From assembly GCF_030285625.1 (NCBI RefSeq), contig NZ_CP127294.1, positions 6,666,001 to 6,730,000 on the forward strand: 64,000 nucleotides of DNA. The letters run 5' to 3'. This DNA comes from Amycolatopsis sp. 2-15 (GTDB lineage: Bacteria; Actinomycetota; Actinomycetes; Mycobacteriales; Pseudonocardiaceae). How positions within the stretch are numbered: position 1 is the first letter of the stretch; each line of letters opens with the position of its first letter. The position numbers and the translations under genes are program-made. Below are positions 17,666-26,417 of this stretch, one piece after another. The notes under the pieces were generated by a model. It saw only the letters and a list, made by a program, of their open reading frames with translations. It was not told the origin of the DNA and ran no database searches.

Positions 17666-18063
17666 CACGCACCCCCACGCGCGAACGCCGGCGGCGCGCC
17701 GATCGGGCTCAGGTGCATCCCCGCCAGCAACCACCGGCCGTCCTCGCGCACCAGCACGTGCGTCGAACGGAATCGGCCGTCCACCGCGTTGCCCCGGTGA
17801 GTCGCCTCCTGGTCGTGCACGCCGACCGCGATCGCCGAGTCACCGTGCTCACGCACCTCGACCTCACGCCAGTCCAGCCGGCGCGTGACGAGCCCGCCGC
17901 CTTCGTAGCGCTGCAGCCACTGGTCGCGGTTCAGCACGAAACCCAACGGGCCGACCAGCGTGAAGTCAGGCGTGGCCATCCCCGCGAGCGTGGCGGTGTC
18001 CCCGGCCGTTTCGGCGGCGACCCAGCGGTTCCCTAGCTCGATGATCTCTTCGGCGGTGCCCAT
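17665..18063 (-). CDS. SnoaL/NTF2-like protein (DUF4440/SgcJ type)
   Basis: The 132-residue protein starts MGTAEEIIELGNRWVAAETAGD and has the cone-shaped NTF2-like pattern: three N-terminal helices, then strands with FTLVGPLGFVLNRDQWLQRY and a terminal GRWLLAGMHLSPI. Family members include polyketide cyclases, isomerases and small ligand-binding proteins, so function is open. It is first in a two-gene unit with the VOC protein and is divergent from a MarR regulator across a palindrome-rich region; it is therefore a likely MarR target. Confidence 0.8.
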   Translation of the reverse strand: MGTAEEIIELGNRWVAAETAGDTATLAGMATPDFTLVGPLGFVLNRDQWLQRYEGGGLVTRRLDWREVEVREHGDSAIAVGVHDQEATHRGNAVDGRFRSTHVLVREDGRWLLAGMHLSPIGAPPAFARGGA

Positions 18064-18104
18064 GATCCCTCCCGTGGCCAGTGGAGCAGCTTGACGAGAC
18101 AAAC

Positions 18105-18125
18105 ATTAGAACTCTAATCGTTAGA
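18105..18125. promoter_or_regulatory. Overlapping palindromes, candidate MarR operator
   Basis: ATTAGAACTCTAAT (18105-18118) is an inverted repeat with 6-bp arms, and TCTAATCGTTAGA (18113-18125) is a second palindrome sharing its right arm. They lie 42 bases upstream of the SnoaL-like gene and 45 bases upstream of the MarR gene. Overlapping AT-rich palindromes of this size are typical MarR binding sites. Confidence 0.7.
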
Positions 18126-18169
18126 TGTCAAACGCTTAGTCATCGATCAATCTGCGCTACGGTGCCCCC

Positions 18170-18610
18170 GTGCCCCGACCAACCACCGCCCCCATCGGCG
18201 TCGTCCTCGCCCGCACCGCCAAGGCCGCGGGACAAGCCTTCGACCAAGCCCTCGCCGCCGTCGGCGGCTCCCAGCCCATCTGGCAGATCCTCATCGCCCT
18301 CAAAACCCACCAGCACACCAGCCAACGCGAACTCGCCGACGCCGTCGGCATCCAAGGCGCCACCCTCACCCACCACCTCAACGGCATGGAAACCGCCGGC
18401 CTGCTCACCCGCACCCGCGACCCCGAAAACCGCCGCGTCCACCACGTCGAACTCACCGACCATGGCGAAACCACCTTCCACCGCCTCGCCGAAGCCGCCG
18501 TCGCCCACGACAACCGCATGCGCACCGGCCTCACCGACCACGAAATCGCGACCCTGGCCACACTCCTGGGCCGGCTCGCCGCCAACGTCACGACACCCGC
18601 CGGAGAGTGA
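18170..18610 (+). CDS. MarR family transcriptional regulator
   Basis: A 146-residue winged-helix protein. The recognition region is SQRELADAVGIQGATLTHHLNGMETAGLLTR, followed by the wing RDPENRRVHHVELTDHG, both standard for MarR. N- and C-terminal helices for dimerisation are present, so length is complete. It starts at GTG and is divergent from the SnoaL-like and VOC genes; paired palindromes lie between them. It probably represses both transcripts and is released by a small ligand, but the ligand is not evident. Confidence 0.9.
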   Translation: MPRPTTAPIGVVLARTAKAAGQAFDQALAAVGGSQPIWQILIALKTHQHTSQRELADAVGIQGATLTHHLNGMETAGLLTRTRDPENRRVHHVELTDHGETTFHRLAEAAVAHDNRMRTGLTDHEIATLATLLGRLAANVTTPAGE

Positions 18611-18667
18611 CTGGACGCACCCGAACGAACGCACCGGCGAGTACTAGAGTCGCGGTACTAGCCATAG

Positions 18668-19681
<1,014 letters not shown>

Positions 19682-19682
19682 G

Positions 19683-20276
19683 TTGAGCACTGCTTCTTCT
19701 GAGGGCCGCCCCGGATCCGTCCGGGGCGGCCCTCGCCTCATCCACCTCAACGGACCGTCGGGCATCGGGAAGTCCACCGTCGCGCGCCTCTACGCCGACC
19801 GCCACCCCGGCGTGCTCGACCTCGACACCGACCACGTCGTCTCCCTCATCGGCGGCTGGCGCGACGACTTCTTCGCCACCCTGCCCGTGGCTCGGCGGCT
19901 GGCCGTCGCCATGGCGGAAACCCACCTGCGGTCCGGGTTCTCCGTCGTGATGCCCCAGCTGGCCACGCATCCGAACGAAGTGTCGGGGTTCGAAGCCGCC
20001 GCACGGGCCGCCGGAGCGCCGTACGTCGAGATCGCGCTGACGGCGGCGAAGCCCCACGCGTTCGACCGCTACTCGTCCCGCTCCAGCGACAGCGGACCAG
20101 CCGGCGACATCGACGAGATCATCACCCGGGCCGGCGGGCTGGAGCTGATCGACCGCGTCCACGACCACCTCGCGGTGTACCTGCGGCAGCGTCCGAAGTG
20201 CACCGTGGTCGACACGGAAAGCCTTGGCGTGGAAGAGACCTACGACGCTGTGGTCGAGATCCTCTCGCGTCTTTAG
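19683..20276 (+). CDS. P-loop NTPase, kinase-like
   Basis: The 197-residue protein has a Walker A motif HLNGPSGIGKSTVARLYADRHPG near its N-terminus, followed by DLDTDHV, a plausible acidic phosphoryl-acceptor site as in gluconokinase or shikimate kinase-like proteins. A later basic patch (HAFDRYSSRS) could be the lid. The substrate is unknown. The only start codon before the P-loop is a TTG one base after the mdh stop, so it is probably co-transcribed. Unusually, codons 8-17 form a 14-bp perfect hairpin resembling a terminator, so expression may be limited. Confidence 0.75.
   Translation: MSTASSEGRPGSVRGGPRLIHLNGPSGIGKSTVARLYADRHPGVLDLDTDHVVSLIGGWRDDFFATLPVARRLAVAMAETHLRSGFSVVMPQLATHPNEVSGFEAAARAAGAPYVEIALTAAKPHAFDRYSSRSSDSGPAGDIDEIITRAGGLELIDRVHDHLAVYLRQRPKCTVVDTESLGVEETYDAVVEILSRL
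19702..19733 (+). terminator. 14-bp perfect hairpin after mdh, inside the next ORF
   Basis: AGGGCCGCCCCGGA (19702-19715) pairs with TCCGGGGCGGCCCT (19720-19733) around a TCCG loop. It sits 21 bases after the mdh stop and is encoded within the first codons of the kinase-like gene. There is no T run. It may attenuate read-through or mask translation. Confidence 0.6.
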
Positions 20277-20294
20277 CGTATTTTGGTGGCATGC

Positions 20295-20334
20295 CGGCCC
20301 AGTAGGGGGAAATTAATTTTCGCCTACTGGGCCG
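20295..20334. terminator. Hairpin between convergent genes
   Basis: CGGCCCAGTAGG (20295-20306) pairs with CCTACTGGGCCG (20323-20334). The loop contains the palindrome AAATTAATTT, unusual for this GC-rich DNA. It lies between the convergent ends of the kinase-like gene and the sigma factor gene. Confidence 0.75.
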
Positions 20335-20335
20335 C

Positions 20336-20353
20336 CGTATAGGGCGTTATACA
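20336..20353 (+). repeat. 18-base palindromic repeat, copy A
   Basis: CGTATAGGGCGTTATACA carries the inverted repeat GTATA-N6-TATAC. A copy with one mismatch, in the same orientation, lies at 24172-24189. Both copies are in gaps between convergent genes. Confidence 0.75.
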
Positions 20354-20389
20354 TTTCTGAAGCGACCGTCTACACCGGACTCGGCAGGA

Positions 20390-21385
20390 TCACTCGGCGA
20401 GTGATTCGGGAAAGCCGAACAGCGTGACCAGAGCCTCGTCGTGGAACGCCACGACTCGGGAGAGCCCTGTCGCGGTCGGGCCCAGCACCACGATGCCTCT
20501 CCCCCGGAACTCGCCGGCTTCGTCTCGGCGGTACTCGACGGCGGCGGGCTGGCCGTTCGCTGTGGTGGCGAGCATCCGCCAGTCCCCCGGCCCGCCCAGC
20601 ACGTCCGTGGCGAGCATGCGCAAGCAGTTCACCAGGCCGGCCTGCCACTCGCGGAACGGGGTCGCCTCCAGCGTCGCGTCCGTGCGCAGCACCTGCTCCA
20701 GGAGACCGGCATCCGAGCGTTCGAAGGCCGCGATGTAGCCGTCGAGCAGCGCCCGCGCTCGCGGGTCGGCTGGTTCGAGCAACCGCTCCGGCCGTGGTTC
20801 CAGCTCACCCAGCCGCGCACGGGCCCGCTGCAGTCCGCTCTTCACCGCCGCCGTGGTGGTGCCGAGCAGCTGCGCGGTTTCGGCCGCGGAGAACGCGAGC
20901 ACCTCACGCAGGATGAGGATCGCGCGCTGGCGGGCGGGTAGGTGCTGCAGGCTCGCGATGAGCGCCAGGCGCAGCGATTCGCGGGCGACCACCGACGTGG
21001 CGGGATCGTCGTCGGCCGGGATCCCCCACCGGTCCGGCCACGGTTCCAGCCACGAGACCTCGCCCGGCGCGACGGGGTCAGGCGGGCGTTCGGATCCGTC
21101 CTGAGGACCGCCCAGGCCCGAGGGCAGCATCCGGATCTTGCGCGGCTCCAGCGCGGTCAGGCAGACGTTGGTGGCGATCTTGTAGAGCCACGACCGGATC
21201 GACGCACGGCCCTCGAACCCGGCGTAGGACCGCCAGGCCCGCAGGTAGGTTTCCTGCACCAGGTCCTCGGCGTCGTGCGCCGAACCGGCCATGCGGTAGC
21301 AGTGCGCCAGCAGTTCCCGGCGGAACGGCTCGGTTTCGGCGGCGAACCGGTCCCGGTCCCCCGGCTCCCGCACCCGGGCCGTCAC
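20390..21385 (-). CDS. ECF sigma factor, SigX5/SigG type, with SnoaL-like C-terminal domain
   Basis: The product (about 331 residues) contains sigma region 2 (FRRELLAHCYRMAGSAHDAEDLVQETYLRAWR), a linker with the group-typical ALEPRKIRMLPSGLGGP and WLEPWPD, sigma region 4 (LQHLPARQRAILILREVLAFSAAETAQLLGTT), and an NTF2/SnoaL-like C-terminal domain of about 130 residues. This layout is that of the SigX5/SigG group, whose activity is thought to be tuned by the C-terminal domain rather than a classical anti-sigma factor. The start is uncertain: I used GTG 21385; another GTG lies at 21373, and the frame is open further upstream. It lies downstream of a quinone oxidoreductase and an alpha/beta hydrolase on the same strand. 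Targets are unknown. Confidence 0.85.
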   Translation of the reverse strand: MTARVREPGDRDRFAAETEPFRRELLAHCYRMAGSAHDAEDLVQETYLRAWRSYAGFEGRASIRSWLYKIATNVCLTALEPRKIRMLPSGLGGPQDGSERPPDPVAPGEVSWLEPWPDRWGIPADDDPATSVVARESLRLALIASLQHLPARQRAILILREVLAFSAAETAQLLGTTTAAVKSGLQRARARLGELEPRPERLLEPADPRARALLDGYIAAFERSDAGLLEQVLRTDATLEATPFREWQAGLVNCLRMLATDVLGGPGDWRMLATTANGQPAAVEYRRDEAGEFRGRGIVVLGPTATGLSRVVAFHDEALVTLFGFPESLAE

Positions 21386-21536
21386 GCGGCGGGTCCAGGT
21401 CGCGGCGCGAGGTGAACCGTTGATCGGCTGGTGATCATGCCCTGCTCCTCGTCGGGACCGATCCCGCGGATCGGGACGTTGCCCACTATGACTCCGCGAG
21501 CGGCCCGAAGGAATCGAACCGCAGGTCAGCACGGCG

Positions 21537-22529
21537 TCAGGGCTGCAGGGCAAGTTTGCCGACGGTCACTCTCGACTCCAGTGCGGCCAGGGCTTGCGGG
21601 CCGTCGGCCAAGTCGTAGCCGACCGGGTGCTCGGGCGGGAGGACACCGGCGGCGACGAGGACCGACAGCTCACCCATGACCTCACCGAAGATCCGGGGAG
21701 CCGCTTGGCTGAGCACCCCGAGGTTGAGGCCGATGACGTGCGCCTGGTGGCGGTACACCAGGTCCCAGTTGGTGATCGCGGCTTCGCCACCCGCCAAGCC
21801 GTAGACGACGACCCGGCCGGTGACCGGCTTGACCGAGGCCAGCGCGGCCGCGAAGCCGGCTCCGCCGGCCGACTCCAGCACCAGATCGGCGCCCGCACCA
21901 CCGGTCAGCCGCCGGACTTCGGCGGCGAGATCGGCGTCCAGGGAGTCCAGGACGTGATCGGCACCGAGCGCTCGCACGATCTCGTGCTTGGCCGGGGAAG
22001 CCGCGGCGATGATCGTCGCGCCGTAGTGCTTGGCCATCCGCACCGCGGCCTGGCCGGTCGCACCCGCCGCGGCGTGGACCACCACCGTCTCCCCCGAGGT
22101 CAGCCGGCCCAGCGGTTTGAGCGCCGCGAGCGCGGCCGGCCGGTTCACGACCAGGCCCAGGGCCTGCTCGGCCGTCCAGCCGCCCGGCACCGGCATCGCC
22201 GCGGCCGCGGGCAGCACCGCGTACTCGGCGAACGCCCCGGACCCGACGCCGACGACCGCGTTTCCCAGCCCCAGGCCGCTGATCTCCGCGCCCAGCGCGA
22301 CCACCTCGCCCACGGCCTCGAAACCCGCCAGGTAAGGCGGCTGCGGCCCGCCCCGGAAGACTCCACGGGACTGCGAGAGGTCGGCGAAGTTGACCCCGGC
22401 GACCCGGACCCTGATCAGCACTTCACCTCGGCCGGGAGCCGGTACCGGCGCGTCGGTGACCAACCGCAGGTCTTGCGGCCCCTCGAGCGAGGTCTGTTCC
22501 AGGGCGCGCATGGTGGCAGGAAGGCTCAC
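21537..22529 (-). CDS. Quinone oxidoreductase-type medium-chain dehydrogenase
   Basis: The 330-residue protein has the MDR two-domain fold. The N-terminal catalytic domain includes GEVLIRVRVAGVNFADLSQSRG, and the Rossmann NADPH domain includes VVVHAAAGATGQAAVRMAKHYGA and a following GADHVLDS. No structural-zinc cysteine cluster is present, placing it with zeta-crystallin/quinone reductases that use NADPH to reduce quinones or enones. The natural substrate is unknown. It lies between an alpha/beta hydrolase gene and the ECF sigma factor gene, all leftward, with gaps of 132 and 151 bases. Confidence 0.88.
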   Translation of the reverse strand: MSLPATMRALEQTSLEGPQDLRLVTDAPVPAPGRGEVLIRVRVAGVNFADLSQSRGVFRGGPQPPYLAGFEAVGEVVALGAEISGLGLGNAVVGVGSGAFAEYAVLPAAAAMPVPGGWTAEQALGLVVNRPAALAALKPLGRLTSGETVVVHAAAGATGQAAVRMAKHYGATIIAAASPAKHEIVRALGADHVLDSLDADLAAEVRRLTGGAGADLVLESAGGAGFAAALASVKPVTGRVVVYGLAGGEAAITNWDLVYRHQAHVIGLNLGVLSQAAPRIFGEVMGELSVLVAAGVLPPEHPVGYDLADGPQALAALESRVTVGKLALQP

Positions 22530-22661
22530 GGCGATCAGCTCTCTTCTCGGCTAGCCGAACTGCGGCCGGCTCTGGGCGAGCCGCACCGTCGAAGAGGAAG
22601 ACCTCGCACCGAGCCGAAAGGAATCGGCGGCGATCCGGGCGCCCGCGCGCGCGGATCGTCC

Positions 22662-23543
22662 TCAGAAGACTGAGCGGATGGCCTCCACGACCGCGTCCTC
22701 GTGTTCCAGGTGCATCGTCTGGTGGGCCGCACCGTCGAGGGCGCGGTGCTCGCCTCGTGGCACCGAAGCGGCGATCGACGCGTGCAGGGCCTTGATCCCC
22801 GCGAGCATCTGCTCCATCAGCTCCGGCGACGCGAACTGCGCCCAGTACGGGTTGGTCCCGAGCGCGCTCAGCACGACGAGCGGTACATCCGGCAGCGCTC
22901 CTCCGGCGCGGACCTGGTCGTACACCTCGGTTTCGAAGTTCCGCGTCTCCAGGACCGCCGTGCGCCACTCCGTGAGGTGCTTGTCCACCAACGCTTCCCG
23001 GATACCGTCGGACCAGTTCGCATACAACCCCAGCAATGCGTCGCGCGAAGCGTCCAGTTGCGCGGGAGTCGGCTCGGGAAGCGCCGCCGGGTCGGGTTTG
23101 AGGCTCTCGTTCAGCGCGGCGGCCTCCTTCGGCAGGAACTCCAGGATGTCCTCGTGGCCCGGATCGAGGAACACCAGGCCGGCGACCTGCGAGGGGAAGC
23201 GCTGCGCGTAGCGGCGGGCATAGAGTGCCCCGAGCGAATGCCCGGCCAGCACGTACGGTTCGGGCACGTCCGCGGCCGCCAGTAGTGCCCGCAACTCGTC
23301 CGTCACCTCGTCCGGCGTGCGCGGCAGCTCGACCGCGTCGCTCCAGCCCGTGCCGGCCCGGTCGTAAACCACGCTCGTGGTGAACTCCGCGACGCGCTGC
23401 TGCACGTTCAGGAAGTCGTACGCCATCAAGCCCGCACCGGGCAGGAACACCACCGCCGGGCCACCGGTGCCGGAGCGGTGCAGCAGCAGCCGGCGCCCGG
23501 CCACTTCGTAGTGCTCGCCCAGTGGCGCCGCGTCGCCCTTCAT
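22662..23543 (-). CDS. Alpha/beta hydrolase
   Basis: The 293-residue protein is an alpha/beta-fold hydrolase with the oxyanion region VVFLPGAGLMAYDF, the nucleophile elbow LAGHSLGALYARR, an acid probably in the strand LVVLSALGTN region or after, and the catalytic His in DGAAHQTMHLE. The start at 23543 is supported by GGGAGG seven bases upstream; an ATG at 23561 is possible. It is divergent from an ArsR-like regulator and the intervening 22-bp palindrome is a likely operator. The substrate is unknown, but a released ester or lactone that also binds the regulator is a reasonable idea. Confidence 0.87.
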   Translation of the reverse strand: MKGDAAPLGEHYEVAGRRLLLHRSGTGGPAVVFLPGAGLMAYDFLNVQQRVAEFTTSVVYDRAGTGWSDAVELPRTPDEVTDELRALLAAADVPEPYVLAGHSLGALYARRYAQRFPSQVAGLVFLDPGHEDILEFLPKEAAALNESLKPDPAALPEPTPAQLDASRDALLGLYANWSDGIREALVDKHLTEWRTAVLETRNFETEVYDQVRAGGALPDVPLVVLSALGTNPYWAQFASPELMEQMLAGIKALHASIAASVPRGEHRALDGAAHQTMHLEHEDAVVEAIRSVF

Positions 23544-23578
23544 CGCCGAACCTCCCGTCATGGGCCCCCAGCGGCCCA

Positions 23579-23600
23579 CCGTTCTCACGATTGAGAACGG
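23579..23600. promoter_or_regulatory. 22-bp inverted repeat, candidate operator
   Basis: CCGTTCTC and GAGAACGG are perfect 8-bp arms separated by ACGATT. The site lies seven bases before the HTH gene start and 36 bases before the hydrolase start, placed to control both. The regulator encoded at 23607 is the natural candidate to bind it. Confidence 0.72.
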
Positions 23601-23606
23601 TAGCAG

Positions 23607-24149
23607 GTGTGCGAACATAACGGCGTGGACGATCTCGAACTCCTGGTGCACCCGGTGCGGTTGCGCGTGGTGCACGCCCTCTCCGCCGGGCGCCCCTTGA
23701 CCACCACCGAGCTGGCCGCGCGCATCCACGACGTGTCGAAGGCGACCCTGTACCGCCACGTCGGCCTGCTCGCCGATGCCGGAATCCTCGAAGTGGCCGA
23801 GGAACAACGCGTCCGCGGCGCCGTCGAGCGCACCTACCGGCTGCGGCGTGATCGCGCGGTGATCGACGCGGAAACGGCGGCGTCGGCGACGCTCGACGAT
23901 CACCGCAAGGTGTTCGCGACCGCGATGACGACGTTGATCGCCGAGTTCACCGCGTACCTGGGCCGCGCCGGCGCGAACCCGGTCGAGGACCTGGTGGGCT
24001 ACCGCCAGCATTCGGTGTGGCTGAGCCACGAGGAGCTCACCGACCTGATCACCGACCTGCGCGAAGTACTCATCCCCCGGCTGCGCAACGAGCCCGCTCC
24101 CGGTCGGCGCCAGCACCTCATCAGCCCGGTCTTGTTTCCTCTCGAGTGA
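23607..24149 (+). CDS. ArsR-like winged-helix transcriptional regulator
   Basis: A 180-residue regulator with an N-terminal winged helix: LELLVHPVRLRVVHALSAGRPLTTTELAARIHDVSKATLYRHV, then a wing and a C-terminal all-helical ligand or dimer domain (TLDDHRKVFATAMTTLIAEFTAYLGRAG). GTG 23607 or the in-frame GTG at 23625 (VDDLELLVHP) could start it. The pattern resembles ArsR/HTH_20 regulators of small-molecule catabolism. It faces an alpha/beta hydrolase across an 8-bp-arm palindrome and probably represses itself and the hydrolase. Confidence 0.83.
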   Translation: MCEHNGVDDLELLVHPVRLRVVHALSAGRPLTTTELAARIHDVSKATLYRHVGLLADAGILEVAEEQRVRGAVERTYRLRRDRAVIDAETAASATLDDHRKVFATAMTTLIAEFTAYLGRAGANPVEDLVGYRQHSVWLSHEELTDLITDLREVLIPRLRNEPAPGRRQHLISPVLFPLE

Positions 24150-24171
24150 TTTCGACCGACCAAAGCCCGGT

Positions 24172-24189
24172 CGTATAGGTCGTTATACA
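24172..24189 (+). repeat. 18-base palindromic repeat, copy B
   Basis: CGTATAGGTCGTTATACA matches copy A (20336-20353) at 17 of 18 positions in the same orientation, 3836 bases away. It carries the same GTATA-N6-TATAC dyad and again lies between convergent genes. Confidence 0.75.
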
Positions 24190-24205
24190 GTCCACAAGAG
24201 ACAGA

Positions 24206-24237
24206 AGTGGGGCCGACCGTTCCCGGCCGGCCCCACT
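24206..24237. terminator. Hairpin between convergent HTH and M3 peptidase genes
   Basis: AGTGGGGCCG (24206-24215) pairs with CGGCCCCACT (24228-24237) around a 12-base loop, nine bases from the M3 peptidase stop. It probably ends the leftward peptidase transcript and the rightward regulator transcript. Confidence 0.72.
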
Positions 24238-24245
24238 CGAAAAGA

Positions 24246-26297
24246 TCAGGCCCCCGCGAGACCCCGGCGCTCCAGCAGCGGCTGGATCTCCGGCTCACGA
24301 CCGCGGAAGTTCGCGAACGCCTCCATCGGGTCCACACTCCCCCCGCGGCCCAGGAGCGTCGAGCGGAAGTGGTCGCCGTTCTCGCGCTCGAGGCCGCCGT
24401 TCTCGCGGAACCACTGCACGGTGTCGGCGTCGAGGACCTCGCTCCAGATGTAGGAGTAGTAGCCCGCGCTGTAACCGCCGCCGAAGACATGGTTGAAGTA
24501 CGTGGTGCGGTAGCGCGGCGGAACGCTTTCCAGCGCCACACCGGCCTTCTCCAGCGCGTCGGCCTCGAAGCGCTGCACGTCGTCGACGCGGTCGTCCACG
24601 CCGAGGCGGTGCCAGGCGAGGTCGAGCAGCGACGCGGCCAGGTACTCCGTCGTCTTGAAGCCCTCGCCGTACTGCTGCGCGGCCTCCAGCTTGGCGACCT
24701 GCTCGGCGGGCAGCGGCTCCCCCGTCACGTGGTGCTTGGCGTAGTTGGCCAGCACCTCCGGCCACAGCATCCACATCTCGTTGACCTGCGACGGGTACTC
24801 CACGAAGTCCCGCGGCACGCTCGGGCCGGAGAACGTCGGGTACACGACGCCCGAGAGCAGCCCGTGCAGCGCGTGGCCGAACTCGTGGAACACGGTGGTG
24901 ACCTCGTCGAGCGTCAGCAGGGTCGGCTCCCCCGCCGGCGGCTTCGCGACGTTGAGCACGTTGACCACCACGGACTTGCGCCCCAGCAGGTCCGACTGGC
25001 TCACGAAGTTGTTCATCCACGCGCCGCCGCGCTTGGCGTCACGCGTGTAGTAGTCCACGAGGAACAGGCCCATACCGCTGCCGTCGGCGTCGAAGACCTC
25101 GAAGGTCCGCACCTCCGGGTGGTACTTCGGCAGGTCGTCGCGCTCGGTGAAAGTCAGGCCGTACAGGCGGTTCGCGGCGAAGAACACGCCGTCGGTGAGC
25201 ACCCGGTCGAGCTCGAAGTACGGGCGCAGCGCCGCTGTGTCCACCTCGTAGCGCTCGCGGCGCACCTTCTCGGCGTAGAACGCCCAGTCCCACGGCTTCA
25301 GCGTCGCGCCGGGGACGTCGGCCTCGAGGTGCTGCTGCAGCTCGGCGGCCTCCACGCGGGCGTTGGCCACGGCGACCGGCGCCAGCCGCTCCAGCAGGCC
25401 CGAGGCCGCGTCGGCGGTCTTGGCCGTCTCGTCGGAGATCACGTAGGACGCGTGGTCGGGGTAGCCCAGCAGGGCCGCGCGTTCGGCCCGCAGGCGGACG
25501 ATCTCGGCGGCGACGGAGTTGTTGTCGTACTCGTTGCCGCGGTTGCCCCGCGAGACCGAGGCGGTGAAGACGCGCTCGCGCACCGCGCGGTTCTCCAGCG
25601 ACTCCAGGGCCGCCTGCGCGGTCGGCAGCGTGAGGTTCAGGACGTACTTGCCCGCTTCGCCGCGAGCAGCGGCCGCCTCGGCGGCGGTGGCGATGGCGCC
25701 CTCGTCGAGCCCGGCCAGGTCGGCGACGTCGTCGAGGACCACGGCGAGCTCGTTGGTGTCACGCAGCAGGTTCTGCTGGAACTTGGTCTGCAGGGTCGAG
25801 AGCTGCTCGTTGAGCTTGCGCAGCTTCTCCTGCTCGGCCTCGGGCAGCCCGGCGCCGGCGCGGCTGAAGTCGGTGTGGCGGCGCTCCAGCAGGCGCAGCG
25901 ACTCGGGGTCGAGACCAAGGTTCTCGCGCCGCTCGTACAGCGTGTTGATCCGCGCGAACAGCTGCGGGTCCAGGTGGATCGCGTCGGAGTGTGCGGCCAG
26001 CTTCGGGGCCAGCTCGGCCTGGATCTCCTGGATCTCATCGGTCGAGTCGGAGCCGGAGATGTTGAAGAAGGTGCCGGACGCCCGCTCCAGCAGCTCCCCC
26101 GCCCGCTCCAGCGCGACGATCGTGTTCTCGAACGTGGGCTCCGCCGGGTTCGCGGCGATGTCGTGGATCTCCGCGGCGTGGGCGGTCAGGCCCTCTTCGA
26201 ACGCGGGCCGGTAGTGCTCGACCTTGATGCGGTCGAACGGCGGCAGGGCGTAGGGCAGCTCACTCGGGGTGGCGAACGGGTTGTCCGGCGAAATCAT
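24246..26297 (-). CDS. dcp: M3 family metallopeptidase (peptidyl-dipeptidase Dcp type)
   Basis: The 683-residue enzyme has the family zinc site TTVFHEFGHALHGLLSG (HExxH, with the third ligand in the following VEYPSQVNEMWM helix). The N-terminus LPYALPPFDRIKVEHYRPAFEEGLTAH and the C-terminal FGGGYSAGYYSYIWSEVLDAD segment are typical for Dcp/oligopeptidase A. It cleaves C-terminal dipeptides or short peptides in the cytoplasm and helps complete peptide turnover. The ATG at 26297 is preceded by AGGAGC. It stands alone with a hairpin at its 3' end. Confidence 0.93.
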   Translation of the reverse strand: MISPDNPFATPSELPYALPPFDRIKVEHYRPAFEEGLTAHAAEIHDIAANPAEPTFENTIVALERAGELLERASGTFFNISGSDSTDEIQEIQAELAPKLAAHSDAIHLDPQLFARINTLYERRENLGLDPESLRLLERRHTDFSRAGAGLPEAEQEKLRKLNEQLSTLQTKFQQNLLRDTNELAVVLDDVADLAGLDEGAIATAAEAAAARGEAGKYVLNLTLPTAQAALESLENRAVRERVFTASVSRGNRGNEYDNNSVAAEIVRLRAERAALLGYPDHASYVISDETAKTADAASGLLERLAPVAVANARVEAAELQQHLEADVPGATLKPWDWAFYAEKVRRERYEVDTAALRPYFELDRVLTDGVFFAANRLYGLTFTERDDLPKYHPEVRTFEVFDADGSGMGLFLVDYYTRDAKRGGAWMNNFVSQSDLLGRKSVVVNVLNVAKPPAGEPTLLTLDEVTTVFHEFGHALHGLLSGVVYPTFSGPSVPRDFVEYPSQVNEMWMLWPEVLANYAKHHVTGEPLPAEQVAKLEAAQQYGEGFKTTEYLAASLLDLAWHRLGVDDRVDDVQRFEADALEKAGVALESVPPRYRTTYFNHVFGGGYSAGYYSYIWSEVLDADTVQWFRENGGLERENGDHFRSTLLGRGGSVDPMEAFANFRGREPEIQPLLERRGLAGA

Positions 26298-26417
26298 CGG
26301 GTTGTGCTCCTGGTTCTTCACGTGCTTTCCCGCGCTGATCCCGCCCACCCTACGGGTTTCGCGGCCCTGGTCGAGCCGGTTTCTCCCGCCGCGTGTCCGC
26401 TGGGACGAGCGCCGGGT

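Noticed and set aside
21505..21536. A GGTTCGATTCC-like sequence on the minus strand resembling a tRNA T-loop
   Set aside because: The flanking bases do not pair as a T-stem and no acceptor or anticodon arm can be built around it.
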